A DNA stretch of 64,000 nt, from positions 1,297,001-1,361,000 of the forward strand of contig JBBBDQ010001939.1 of NCBI GenBank assembly GCA_037127315.1, read 5' to 3'. Of this stretch, positions 54,663-64,000 are shown piece after piece. Origin of the DNA: Ascarosepion bandense. Its lineage: Eukaryota > Mollusca > Cephalopoda > Sepiida > Sepiidae. The notes under the pieces were generated by a model. The model ran no database searches. It worked only from the letters and a program-made list of their open reading frames with translations, and had not been told where the DNA came from. A program made the position numbers and the translations under genes. The number at the start of each line of letters is the position of its first letter. Position 1 is the first letter of the stretch.

Positions 54663-56932
54663 TTAATACCTAATCTTCTTCTTCTTCATGTGCCATGTCT
54701 TTTCAGGACATTAGCAATCATGGACTTCCACTTGGCTCAGTCTCTTGTTGTTCTCAATATTTTTTCTCTTGGTATCTTTTCTAAGCCCACTTCTCCATCT
54801 ATGTGCTCAGACCTAACAAGTACATCTCGCATTGCTTTCCCCTGTCTCTCCTTCTCTTTATCCGACCCGTAAGCTCCAGGCCCTCCTTACTCAATACGTG
54901 TCCAAGGAAACTCATTTGTCTCTTTCTGATATCTAGTATGAGTTTTCTTCTCATTTTCATCCTTTCCAACACCTCATGTGCTCTGTCCATAGTATCCTTA
55001 GCATCCTTCTGTAAAACCACATTTCTGCTGCCTCAAACCTCTCCTTCATCCCTGATGAGATCGTCCAACATTCACTTCCATACAGAGAATAGATATCATA
55101 TAGCAATCCAGCACTCTTTCTTTTTTTTTTAATGAGATTTTTTGGTCTTTCAGTACTGTGGTCAGCTTCTGAAATGCGTCTTTGGCCATGCCAATGCGTC
55201 TTTGGATCTCCATGTCACATTTTCCATCCTCTGTCAAAACACTTCTCAGGTATTTGAATTTTTTTACTTGTTTTATTTTAGTTTCTCCGACTTGTAGTTG
55301 GCATATTGGGTTCATCTTTTTGCTGATGACCACACACACAAAATTTTTCTTTAAATTTATGCTCAGTCCTTTCTTCTGAGATTGTGGGCACCAGTGACGA
55401 ATCCTGGCAAGGCTTTTATTTCTCTCATAATTGCTACGCTGTACAGGTTGAAAAGATCTGGTGAGAAAACACATCCTTGTCTTACACCTCTTTCTATTTT
55501 TGCATACCTGCTGAGTTTACTTCCTATTCGTACACAAGTGGTTCGCTGCCAATATAGCTTCTTGATTATCCTCACGTCTTTTCTGAAAATGTTGAGGTTG
55601 TTGAGCATCTCTATCAAGTCCTTGTTTTGTACTTTGTTGAATGCCTTATAAAAAGCACAGATAAAAGTCCTTCTGCATTTGTATTGCTTGTTCAGATAGC
55701 ATTCTGAGCATGAATATCGCATTCCTCATTCCGGTATCTTTAATGAACTCGCATAGTTCTTGTCCTATCTCTAGACCAATTCTGTTGCACGCTCTCTTCA
55801 TCAGAATCTGGATGATGAGTTTTGTTATATGGCTCATTAAACTGATTGTTTGATGGAGCTCCCATTCCTTTGCATCTGGCTTCTTAGGTAGTGTTATGAA
55901 GATTGATCTGCTTAGGTCCTCCGGTATATTGCTGCTGTTGTAGATCTCATTTATTATTTCTGTTAGTCTGTCTACGCCAAAGCCTTCTAGGGACATCAAC
56001 ATCTCTATTACAATCCCATCTGGTCCCTCTATTTTGTTTCTCTTCAATTTGGCCATTGCCGATTCCACTTCGGTTTTTAATATTTCTGGTACATCCGTAA
56101 TTTTGTGCATTGCTGGTTGCTCTCTCTTGTCGTGGAAGAGATCTCCGATATACTCATCCCATCTCTGAAGTATTTTTCTTTTTATAATATTAGTGTGTCA
56201 TCCTTTGCTTTTATACATCCTGTTACTGAGCATGTCCTTTGCCCTGTTAGTTCCTTTATCTTTTTATGCATGTCTGTATTATTTGTAGTGCTCAGTCTCT
56301 CTACTTCGGTGCATTTGTTGTCGAGCCATCTTTCTTTAGCCTGTCTACATTTGCTCCGTATTTTCTTGTGTAGTCTCTTGTATTCCGCTCCATATTTTGA
56401 TGTTGTTTTCTGTCTCGTTTGCATCAGGCCAAGAATCTCTTCAGTGATCCACTCATTTTTCTTCTAGTGTGCTTTTTCTTTTGAAATGATGTTGTTTGCC
56501 AATGCCACTAGAGCCTCTCTTAGTGCGTCCCATTTTGAGCTTCCATTTCCAATTTGTCCTTCGTCTATCGTTTTCACGCTCTCCGTATACATTTCTTGCA
56601 GGTTCGGGTCATTCATGAGTCTATTGTACTGCATTCTTAGGGTGGTGTTGTGTTTGTTTAATCTCCTTAGTTTTATCCTTAGATTGCATATGACTGGCAG
56701 GTGGTTGCTTCCGAAGTCTGCACTTGGGTAGGCTTTGCAGTGAAGGACTGCACTTCTGAATCTCTTGTTGATAGTAATGCAGTCAATTTGGTTCTTATTT
56801 TCTCCTTCTGGACTTCTCCATGTTTATAGTTTTCTTGGATGCTCTTGGAACCAGATGTTGGTCATTATCTGGTCATTCGCAGTGTACCATTGAACCCATT
56901 TCTCCCCATGACTATTGGGGAAGTTTGTAAAT
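54663..56932 (-). mobile_element. RTE-type LINE copy 2, inserted in Gypsy integrase
   Basis: Minus strand from mid-endonuclease (EKWVQWYTAND; FQEHPR; NQIDCITINKRF; GSNHLPVI) through the linker and RT to the C-terminal tail (KRQMSFLGHVLSKEGLE). It ends in GAAGAAGAAG at about 54666-54680. It is 5'-truncated, as its first half of the endonuclease is missing. Flanking Gypsy sequence is interrupted within one integrase helix. Confidence 0.85.
55046..56460 (-). pseudogene. RTE copy 2 linker and reverse transcriptase
   Basis: Open stretches: 56182-56424 (KYGAEYKRLHKKIRSKCRQA), 55646-56110 (MAKLKRNKIEGPDGIVIEML; FITLPKKPDAKEWELHQTIS), 55363-55722 (ERGVRQGCVFSPDLFNLYS) and 55046-55474 (INLKKNFVCVVISKK; QLQVGETKIKQVKKFKYL). 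The YADD-bearing block that should join HNL to KGLSINL is deleted near 55375, so this copy has no RT active site. Frames shift several times. Confidence 0.8.
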
Positions 56933-56934
56933 TC

Positions 56935-57740
56935 TGCAAACAATGTGGACTGGAACTGTGATGCTTGTCACAATGTATGGACAACCATACACTGATATAC
57001 AGTTAGACAATATTGCGCATGATATTGTTTTGGTGTTGGTTGATTTAAAAGGTACTATGACTGGCCATCTGGTATATCTATCTACTACTGCTAACAAATA
57101 CTCATATCTATTGATTTCTTCTAAGGGACCAACCAGATCAACATGAATATGTTTAAAACAGCTATCAGGTGCTGGGAAATGATTTTACATGTTGTTGTAT
57201 CTTGAATTGTTGGCATTTTATACAAGCATGGGTTCACGTTTTAATATTCACGGCCATGTTTGGCCAAACAAATCTATCACAAATTAATTTCAAATCTATC
57301 ACAAATTAATTTTAATTAAAATTTATCACAATTAATTTCCAGGGTGGGACATTGCATCGAAGTATTTGAAAACTTTCTTGTGAATGCTTAGAGGTTCATA
57401 TGCATGCACATTTCTCATGTTAACAACACAGAGAACAGTTTCGGTGCTAAAAGAAATCGGATGTTGCTCAAACAGTAATGATGAATTATTTTTATTTCAG
57501 CTATGGTGTCATCTTTCTTTTGTTCACTAGCTAAAAATTCCAAGTTCAACTGATTTGAATTAATCATGCTAAAAGTAGCTCTCAACAGGGTATCCACAAT
57601 GGTATTATACTTTCCTTGAAATTATTGGATTGAAATAAACTGGGCTACATAGTCTAACTGAGGAATGTCTTGAGGGTTGTATTTGTCTGACATATGGACA
57701 CATATATTGCTAACAATTCACATGAGAATGCATTATATCT
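56935..57740 (-). pseudogene. Gypsy RNase H end and integrase N-half
   Basis: Minus strand, from high to low: DKYNPQDIPQLDYVAQFISI then a stop, FQGKYNTIVDTLLRA (RNase H end, compare xxADTLSR), and a spacer ending FLLAPKLFSVL. Then come HACIKCQ (Cys-x2-Cys of the integrase zinc site) and HIHVDLVGPLEEINRYEYLL (first Asp). AVVDRYTRWPVIVPF follows, and finally FQSTLFAEFTNF. The second Asp region is damaged (CPYIVTS). The reading breaks exactly at the RTE insertion. Confidence 0.75.
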
Positions 57741-57824
57741 TTATTGAGTTCTGTTCAACTTTATTGAAAAAAATGACAAAGGTTGTCTTTTTTTCATACA
57801 TATTTGATGCAGAACAGCTCCAAT

Positions 57825-58005
57825 TGAATCACTTTTAATGAGTTTATATTCAATTTGTCATATTCTTAACAATTATTACTCACAATAGGTAAACTGTCGT
57901 TCCAACAGTGATGTCAAAATTGTTGTTTTATTTTTACATCTTTAACTATTTCACAAACATTTAGTAATAATTTTTTGTGTACTTATTCTAAAGTAGGGCT
58001 CTACA
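57825..58005 (-). repeat. Gypsy 5' LTR candidate
   Basis: Collinear with 53781-53963 (shared: ATTTCACAAACATTTAGTA; TTTTTTGTGTACTTATTCTA). Next to it on the right begins an RTE LINE. Confidence 0.6.
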
Positions 58006-58877
58006 AATCTACTATCATAGAGTAGTGAGTTCAATCTATGAACAGCTAGAGAAAGTCAAGCAGGAAATGAGCTGATTGAATATAAACATTCTAGAAATAT
58101 GCAAAACTAGGTGGCCAAACAATAAAGATTTCATCCACAGGATCATATATACAAATGATGAAAATAATGAAAAGGGAGTTAGCTTGATACTGAACTGAGA
58201 TATTAAAAATTGCATTTTGGGATACTGCTAGTTATCAGAAATTCTCATTGTTAACTTGGAAGGAAAGCTCTTCAATATAGTTGTTATAGTAGTGTATGCA
58301 CCGACAGCCTTTAAAGCACTCAGGAAGAAATAGAATCTTTTTACTCCACATTGAACAATACCAAGATTGAGTGTAAAAGGCAAGAAATTGGAATTATTAT
58401 GACAGACCTGAATGCCAAGGAACATGAGAGGGAAGGAGCAACATTTGGCAACTTCGGGCTAGCAAACAGCATTGACCGAGGGGAAAAATGAGTTCAATGG
58501 TGCATGGCGAATGATCAGGTAATAACCAACACCTGGTTTCAAGAACACCCAAGATGATTATGGACATGGAGAAGCCCAGAAGGTGACACAAGAAAACCAA
58601 ATTGACTATGTAACTATAAGCAGGAAATTCAGGAATGCAGCTGTTCATTATATAACTTATCCAAATGCTGACTGTGGAAGCAACCACCTCCCAGTTATAT
58701 ATAAACTAAGGATGGAACTTTGGAGATTGAAGAAGCCTAGTGCAGCACCCACACTGCAATACAACAGACTCATGAACAACCTCAACCTGCAGGAGAAATA
58801 CATGGAGAGTGTGTAAAAAAAACGAGGGACAAATTGGAAACAGGAACTCAAAATAGGATGCACTAAAAGAAGCATTA

Positions 58878-59126
58878 GTGACATCAGCAAATGACATAAT
58901 ACCTAAGGAAAACAGATGTAGAAGAAAAAATGAGTGGATCACAGATGAGATTCTTGACCTGATGCAAATGAGACAGAAAACAATGCCAAAACATGGAATG
59001 GAATACAGGAAACTACATAAGGAATTGAGCAAATGCAGACAGGCTCAAGACAAATGGCTCAGTGACAAATGTGCAGAAATAGAGAGACTGAGCATGATTA
59101 ATAAAGGAGACCTGCATAAAAAATAA
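58878..59126 (+). pseudogene. RTE copy 3 linker
   Basis: 82 codons: RRKNEWITDEILDLMQMRQK then YRKLHKELSKCRQAQDKWLS and CAEIERLSMINKGDLHKK, aligning with 56182-56460 on the other strand. This is the conserved basic linker between endonuclease and RT. Confidence 0.75.
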
Positions 59127-59564
59127 GAGAACTAATAGGACAAAAGGCATGGATGTATAAAATCCAAGGATGGAACGCTTATATTAGAGAAAGAGAAAAT
59201 ACTTCCACAATGGGAAGAATATATAGGAGATCTCTTCCACAAAAGAGAACAATTGATAATACACAGAAATACTGATGAACTGGAAATATTAAAATCTGAC
59301 ATAGAAGTTGCACTGGCCAAACTAAATAGAAACAAAGCAGCATGATCAGATGGCATTCTAATAGAGATACTGGTAGCCTTCGAAGATTTTGATGTAGACA
59401 ATACAGAAATAATTAATGAAATCTACAACAGTGTTGATATACTGAAAAACCTAAGTAGATTGATTTTCATAGTACTGCCTTAGAAGCCAGACACAAAGGA
59501 ATGTGAACTCCACCAAACAATCAGCTTAATGAGTCACATAACAAAACTCATCATCTAAATTCTG

Positions 59565-60071
59565 ATGAATAGAGCGCACAGCAGGATCAGGCCAGAGATA
59601 GGACAAGAACAGTGCAGATTTGTCAAGGACACTGGAACAAAGAATGCAATATTTATGCTTAGAGTGTTATCAGAAAGGGCAATACAAATGCAGAAGGCTG
59701 CGTACTTATGTTTCATAGACTATGCAAAAGTATTCGACAAAATACACCACAAAGACTTGATAAAGATGTTTGGCAACCATGATGTATTTGGGAAAGACAT
59801 TAGAATAACCAAGAACCTGTACTGGCAGCAAACTGCCTGCATATGGACAAGAAATGAGTTCAGCAAATATACAGAGATAGAAAGGGATGTAAGACAAGGA
59901 TGCATCATCTCACCAGATCTATTCAACTTATACAGTGAGACAATTCTGAAAGCTCTAGAAGTCTTGCCAGGATTCGTCATTGGTGGCCGCAATCTGAACA
60001 ATATAAGGTATGCAGATGATACAGTGCTGACAGCTGACACAGGAAAGAAATTACAAGACCTCGTACAGTAA
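59565..60071 (+). pseudogene. RTE copy 3 reverse transcriptase core with intact YADD
   Basis: 168 codons holding the full palm: FVKDTGTKNAIFMLRVLSER (RT block 2a), YLCFIDYAKVFDKIHHKDLI (first catalytic Asp), EIERDVRQGCIISPDLFNLY and NNIRYADDTVLTADTGKKLQ (catalytic pair). RTE elements encode endonuclease and RT in one protein. Here the frame is broken before 59565 and after 60071, so the protein is not made whole. Confidence 0.85.
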
Positions 60072-60780
60072 GTAGTTAAAGAAAGCAGAAAGAAAGAACT
60101 ACATATAAACTACAAAAAAAAACTGAATGCATGGTCATCAGTAAAAAGAGGAGCCCAAAATGCCAACTACAGGCCATGGATACTAAAATCAAGTAGGTAC
60201 AGAAACTTAAATAACTGGGAAGTGTTCTAACAGAGGATGGTAAGAGAACCGAAAGTGTATTGGTATGACCAAAGACACATTCCAGAAACTGAATAGAGTA
60301 TTGAGAGAGAAAAAATTTGCTCAAAACAATGAAAAGAGTAATAGATTGTTATGTGATGTCTGTCCTTTAATATGGCAGTGAATACTGATAATTTCATGAG
60401 GGAAAGACTGGAAGCAACCAAAATGTGGTTTTACAGAAGAGTGCTGAGGATACCATGAGCAATGACAAAATTTTGGAGAGGATGGAAATGAAAAGAAAAC
60501 TGATACTTAACATCAGGAAAAACAGCTAAAATTTCTGGGACATGTAATGAGGAAGAAGTGCTTGGAGAATCTGGTACTCATGGGGAAAATTGAGGGAAAG
60601 AGAAACAGGGGAAAGTAATGTGTGATATACTTGACAGACATGAGCAGATGGATGGTGGAGCAGGTTTTGGTGGGGTAAGAGAAGAAGTAGTATTAAGAGC
60701 TACAAGGGATAGGTAGATGTGGAAGGCCGCGATTGCCATGATTGCCTAAGTCCTAATTCTAGGCACATAGAAGAAGAAAA

Positions 60781-63767
60781 AGCTTCGAAAATCACCACAC
60801 ATATGTTGTGATAATATTACACTCGTGCATGATGATTGAGAATCTCTGCTTTTGAACAGCTAACACAGAGCTGGACATGAAAAAAAAATCATGTCAGTAG
60901 GGACCCCATTGAAAATGAAAACCTAAAAAACAACATCTAATGCATTTTAATTTTTTAAAAATGAAAAAAAAATGCTTTTATTTTAGTTTGATTGCAAGAT
61001 TAAATGATTAATTTTAATATCTCCAATAAGAAGAATTAAATTTAAATTGACTGGAATTTTTTTAAATTGCTAAAAGTAAAATCTGCCATATTGAAAAATC
61101 TGTCAGACACAATATAATTTTCTATATTAAAAAATCTTTCAAAAATAAAATATCTTTTTATGAAGTTTTATTGAGGAAGATTAACTGATTTAAACTTTAA
61201 TTAATCTGAATTAAAACAAGCATTATTTACTTTTAGTTAAAAATATCACAAGAAGTATTTGTTAACATGAATGTGGATGTTGACATTTATTGATAACCTG
61301 ATATTTGGGCGTTTGATGTAAGGGAGAAATACTTGTAAAATTACATGATGAATACAACATAAATGCCATTTTTAGATATTTTTTTAATTACCCTTAAAAA
61401 ATTAAAATATTTTAAACATCCTAATATTTTATTGAGTTTTAGATAGTTTGGGTTTATAGTCTTACTTAAAAAGATGCTTGTTGAAATATGAGATTTACTA
61501 TAGTCATTGTCTTTTTTTTTATTTTAATGCTGTATATGGACATTCATATTTACAAAACTTGGCATGTTTATATACATAAAAAAAAAATGTTAGATCTTTC
61601 AAAAATAGTGGCAGGGGCAGGAAGGTTGCTGAATTATAGTAAGCTTACCAATATCACTTGAATAATGCAAACTGATACAGAATTTTAAAAGATTTAAAAA
61701 TATTATGGAGACAAAGCCCATTATGTATTTTATTCATAAAAGCAATTAAAATAATTTTTAATTAAATAATGTCTTAGTTTTATTGCAATTTTTATTTTAG
61801 AGCAGATTTTATCTAACCAGGACTTTCTTTTAACAAAGAAAAATAAAAAGATTCATGATTTAAATTTTCTAAGGAATTGTCCTTATCTATATAATACTAA
61901 AACTCTAATCTTGTATTTATGTTAGTTTGTTCCTGAGATACAGATTAAGTGATGCATAATAATCAATTCAGGAACATATTATGCTTTGGTCCTCTATCAA
62001 GTGCAGTGTCAAATTTCATTAAAATTGGACATATGATTTTTGAGCTAGGGCCATTTTTCTGTTATTATCATATTTTTAATAGGAAATTCAAAATTTGTTT
62101 TCAAATTACATTCTTATATAAATCTGTGTATATAAGCAATCATTTGAATATTATATTCTAAGTATTATTTGAGTGAAGTACATTATTATATAAACTTTTT
62201 TTATAAAGAAATATTGGGTGTGACATTGTAAAACAATCTGTATGGTTAGAAAATTGGTTCACATAACTTGATTGTAAATAAATAAATGCATGCTATTTTG
62301 GTAGTTATGTATTTTGAAATAAATGTGGGAAAAAAACAAGTATATATGATAAAAAATATAATTATTATTTTGAAAAAAATTACCTAGAAAAAATGAAACT
62401 AGGTGCACAAAAAGGAGCTATTCATATTTTATGTTAATTCAATAAATTTGAATCTCCCTAAGCAAATGATTGCTGCTTGTTTAGTTTTTTTTTCTTTTTA
62501 ATGACATTCACCTTTGCAAATTATATAGCAAATGCTAGAATTAATATGAATTGTCACCCCTTGGCTACTTGAATGGAAAAGCATTTAGTATGATATCCGT
62601 TTCCAATTCCATTCTAAAAATGTAAGCTTTTTTCTGCAGGGTAATGTTTGCATGAAAAAGAATGTTTTAAATTAAAGCTAGGGTATAGTCCTGGAACAAT
62701 GATAGGTCTATGTAAGGTACCACCACAAACATTCTAAAAAAAATACCCTGAAAAATACATTTTAAATACCTTCTTTGAACTTAAATTTGTCTGAGAGATG
62801 TGTTTCAAATTCTATTAGTAAATTTAAGGGTTAATTAACTAGATTTTCTAAAAGTAATACTTATCTGTCACTGAAAATAGAATGAACATAATGCTTTATG
62901 GATACATGCTAGCATGTGAGGTCAAAGGATAAATAGAAAAGCATTAATTCTACCCCAGTCTGAAAAAGTGTGGGAAAATGTAAAAATAAAACCAAAAGAA
63001 GTACTGAAGACCAGCTGTGGATCAATCAAGAATTTGTTATTTATGTTTAAAACTGAAATTTCTTTAACTTTATGTAAATAATTTTATGCTTTATATTGAC
63101 TGAATGAGAGATATGAAATTAGATTGACATCATAATACTCCTCTGATATTGAATAGTTGCCAGTCAGTGTGAGATATCAGAATTGTTTTCTTTTTGTACA
63201 TCCATAAAAAATAATCTCACAATGTCAGTAGATATGGGGGGACTTTTTGACCACAAGAGGAAAAGTCAGGCCTTCAAAATCAAAGAAGGCATTTGACATC
63301 AAAGAGAGGAACATCAGAAGACATCAGTTACTGGCTAGCTGCAGAAAGACTAAAAGTTCAAGTGAAAATTCTGCTATGGTTGGACAGCTAAGAACAAAAA
63401 AATAATTCTAAGAAATTGTCCCAAAACGAACAGTATGAAGTTAAAGGGACCTTTCTAACATTACTATATTTCTTGGAAGTGGAGGGGACAAATAAAAGTA
63501 CTTTTTTTTCATTTTTTTCCAAAGCTTGTTATAACTTTTTTTTTTTCCTGCCTTCTTTTCTTTTCTCCTTTTGTCATTTTCAAAATCCTTATCTTTTTCC
63601 AAGCTGTAATTTTTTTCCACTTTTCAGTGATAATTCTTCCTATCTAAATTTGTTAGGTATACAAAAGGAAATTTTTGTGCAAACTTTGTATTTGTCCCTT
63701 TCTTCATAATTGTAAAATAAATATGTTTTCCTTCTAACATTTTATGCACTGGTTGTCTAAATTTGTA
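60781..63767. other. AT-rich region, no gene seen
   Basis: No coding motif. Long A and T runs throughout. The segment 61885-62060 (CTATATAATACTAAAACTC; TGTCAAATTTCATTAAAATT) resembles phrases found at the ends of some animal Helitrons, without the hairpin or CTRR end needed to call one. Confidence 0.5.
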
Positions 63768-63883
63768 GTCTACAGCTATATCGTGTTGAATGCACCGGTT
63801 CCTGTCTGATCACCAAAGTTAAGCAACATTGAGCCTGGTCAGTACTTAAATGGGTGACCATTTGGGAATACCAGGTGCTGTAA
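63768..63883 (+). rRNA. 5S rRNA-like sequence (pseudogene or 5S-derived promoter)
   Basis: Aligns end to end with metazoan 5S rRNA: start GTCTACAGCTATATCG, box A region AAGTTAAGCAAC, box C GGGTGACCATTTGGGAATAC and end CCAGGTGCTGT. Roughly ten positions differ from the usual metazoan sequence, several in stem regions. The 3' end runs into an A-run with no T-run terminator. This argues against a normal 5S gene and for a 5S-derived head of a mobile element. The internal Pol III control regions look mostly preserved. Confidence 0.75.
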
Positions 63884-64000
63884 AAAAAGGACCAAGAATG
63901 ATCCACCGGTCCTCCAGGTTTGGGGGTTGGGTGCAGGGCTAACAACCCTACCCCATAAAAACAGTTTGTTACAGAAACAGCAACAAAAAGTTGCTGCCCT
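63884..64000 (+). mobile_element. Probable LINE 5' leader attached to the 5S-like sequence
   Basis: GC-richer sequence starting directly after the 5S-like end. It contains CCACCGGTCCTCCAGGTTTG and GGGCTAACAACCCTACCCC, then TTACAGAAACAGCAACAAAAA. I associate this phrase with the 5' region of RTE-type endonuclease/RT elements in many invertebrates. That is from memory, and the coding part lies outside the window. Confidence 0.4.

Larger units (their letters stand above)
53781..58005 (-). mobile_element. Ty3/Gypsy element, internally deleted and split by an RTE LINE
   Basis: Candidate LTRs at 53781-53963 and 57825-58005 (183 and 181 bp, same orientation, TGTAGA... on the minus strand) are about 85% alike by eye. 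Between them on the minus strand: RNase H end (about 57590-57740), spacer, integrase N-half (56935-57240), RTE insertion (54663-56932), integrase C-half (54140-54660) and pol end (to about 54030). Gag, protease and RT are gone. No target duplication was found, so the LTR call is less certain than the coding content. Confidence 0.7.
58006..60780 (+). mobile_element. RTE-type LINE copy 3, near full length
   Basis: Plus strand. Endonuclease pieces at 58030-58700: YEQLEKVKQEM, CKTRWPNN, VVIVVYAPT, NTWFQEHPR, then NQIDYVTISRKFRN and GSNHLPVIY. Linker at 58878-59126. RT at 59170-60330 and C-terminal region to about 60640. The end carries AGAAGAAGAAAA. It starts directly at the Gypsy LTR border (58005). 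Stops and slips are frequent; the RT core 59565-60071 is open. Confidence 0.85.

Noticed and set aside
53781..58005. Confident target duplication for the Gypsy LTR pair
   Set aside because: The flanks (GTTGC on the left, AATCT on the right) do not match, so an intact two-LTR insertion is not proven.
63757..63945. Minus-strand open frame over the 5S-like sequence
   Set aside because: The 5S homology explains the sequence, and no protein motif is present.

Overview
The window is strongly AT-rich DNA from a large-genome animal. It holds many non-LTR and LTR retrotransposons, P-element and mariner relics, tRNA-derived SINEs and one host gene with introns up to about 22 kb. Nothing is prokaryotic or plastid-like. 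The mix of a metazoan copia element, RTE and jockey/CR1-type LINEs, THAP/P-type transposase and CTGA-tailed SINEs fits a lophotrochozoan such as a mollusc, possibly a cephalopod. That assignment is inference and is not proven by the window.

The only convincing host gene lies on the minus strand and spans at least 51490 down to 3272. Four exons (51354-51490, 30778-30895, 8256-8406, 3272-3443) have consensus GT/AG borders and compatible phases. Joined, they read as a membrane anchor followed by apyrase conserved regions 1, 2 and 3 of an ecto-nucleoside triphosphate diphosphohydrolase (CD39/NTPDase family). The later exons lie beyond the left edge. The first motif reads DAGFSYT where the family usually has DAGSSHT.

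The introns are a stack of mobile elements. 1-1.7 kb: 5' part of a LINE (called LINE-A here). 3.6-4.7 kb: LINE-A 3' part. 9.6-14.3 kb: P-type THAP transposon relic interrupted by a rearranged Ty3/Gypsy piece (11.5-13.0 kb). 16.3 and 26.7-28.2 kb: Tx1/L1-type LINE relics. 18.0-19.35 kb: LINE-A chimera between 43-bp direct repeats. 21.2-22.3 kb: RTE-type LINE. 32.3-40.2 kb: LINE-A split by a 4905-bp copia element with 208-bp LTRs and a 5-bp target duplication. 43.7-45.2 kb: Gypsy relic with RT fused to integrase. 46.5-48.4 kb: LINE-A with a hairpin MITE inside. 50.67-51.06 kb: solo LTR with perfect 5-bp target duplication.

Right of the host exons: 53.1-53.7 kb is a mariner relic split by a full-length SINE. 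53.8-58.0 kb is an internally deleted Gypsy element whose integrase is split by an RTE LINE (54.66-56.93 kb). 58.0-60.8 kb is another RTE LINE in the opposite orientation. 63.77-63.88 kb is a 5S rRNA-like sequence joined to what looks like a LINE 5' leader running off the right edge.

No CRISPR, operon or new enzymatic system was found. The interest lies in the nested insertions, whose order can be read from target duplications, and in the altered motifs of the NTPDase-like gene.
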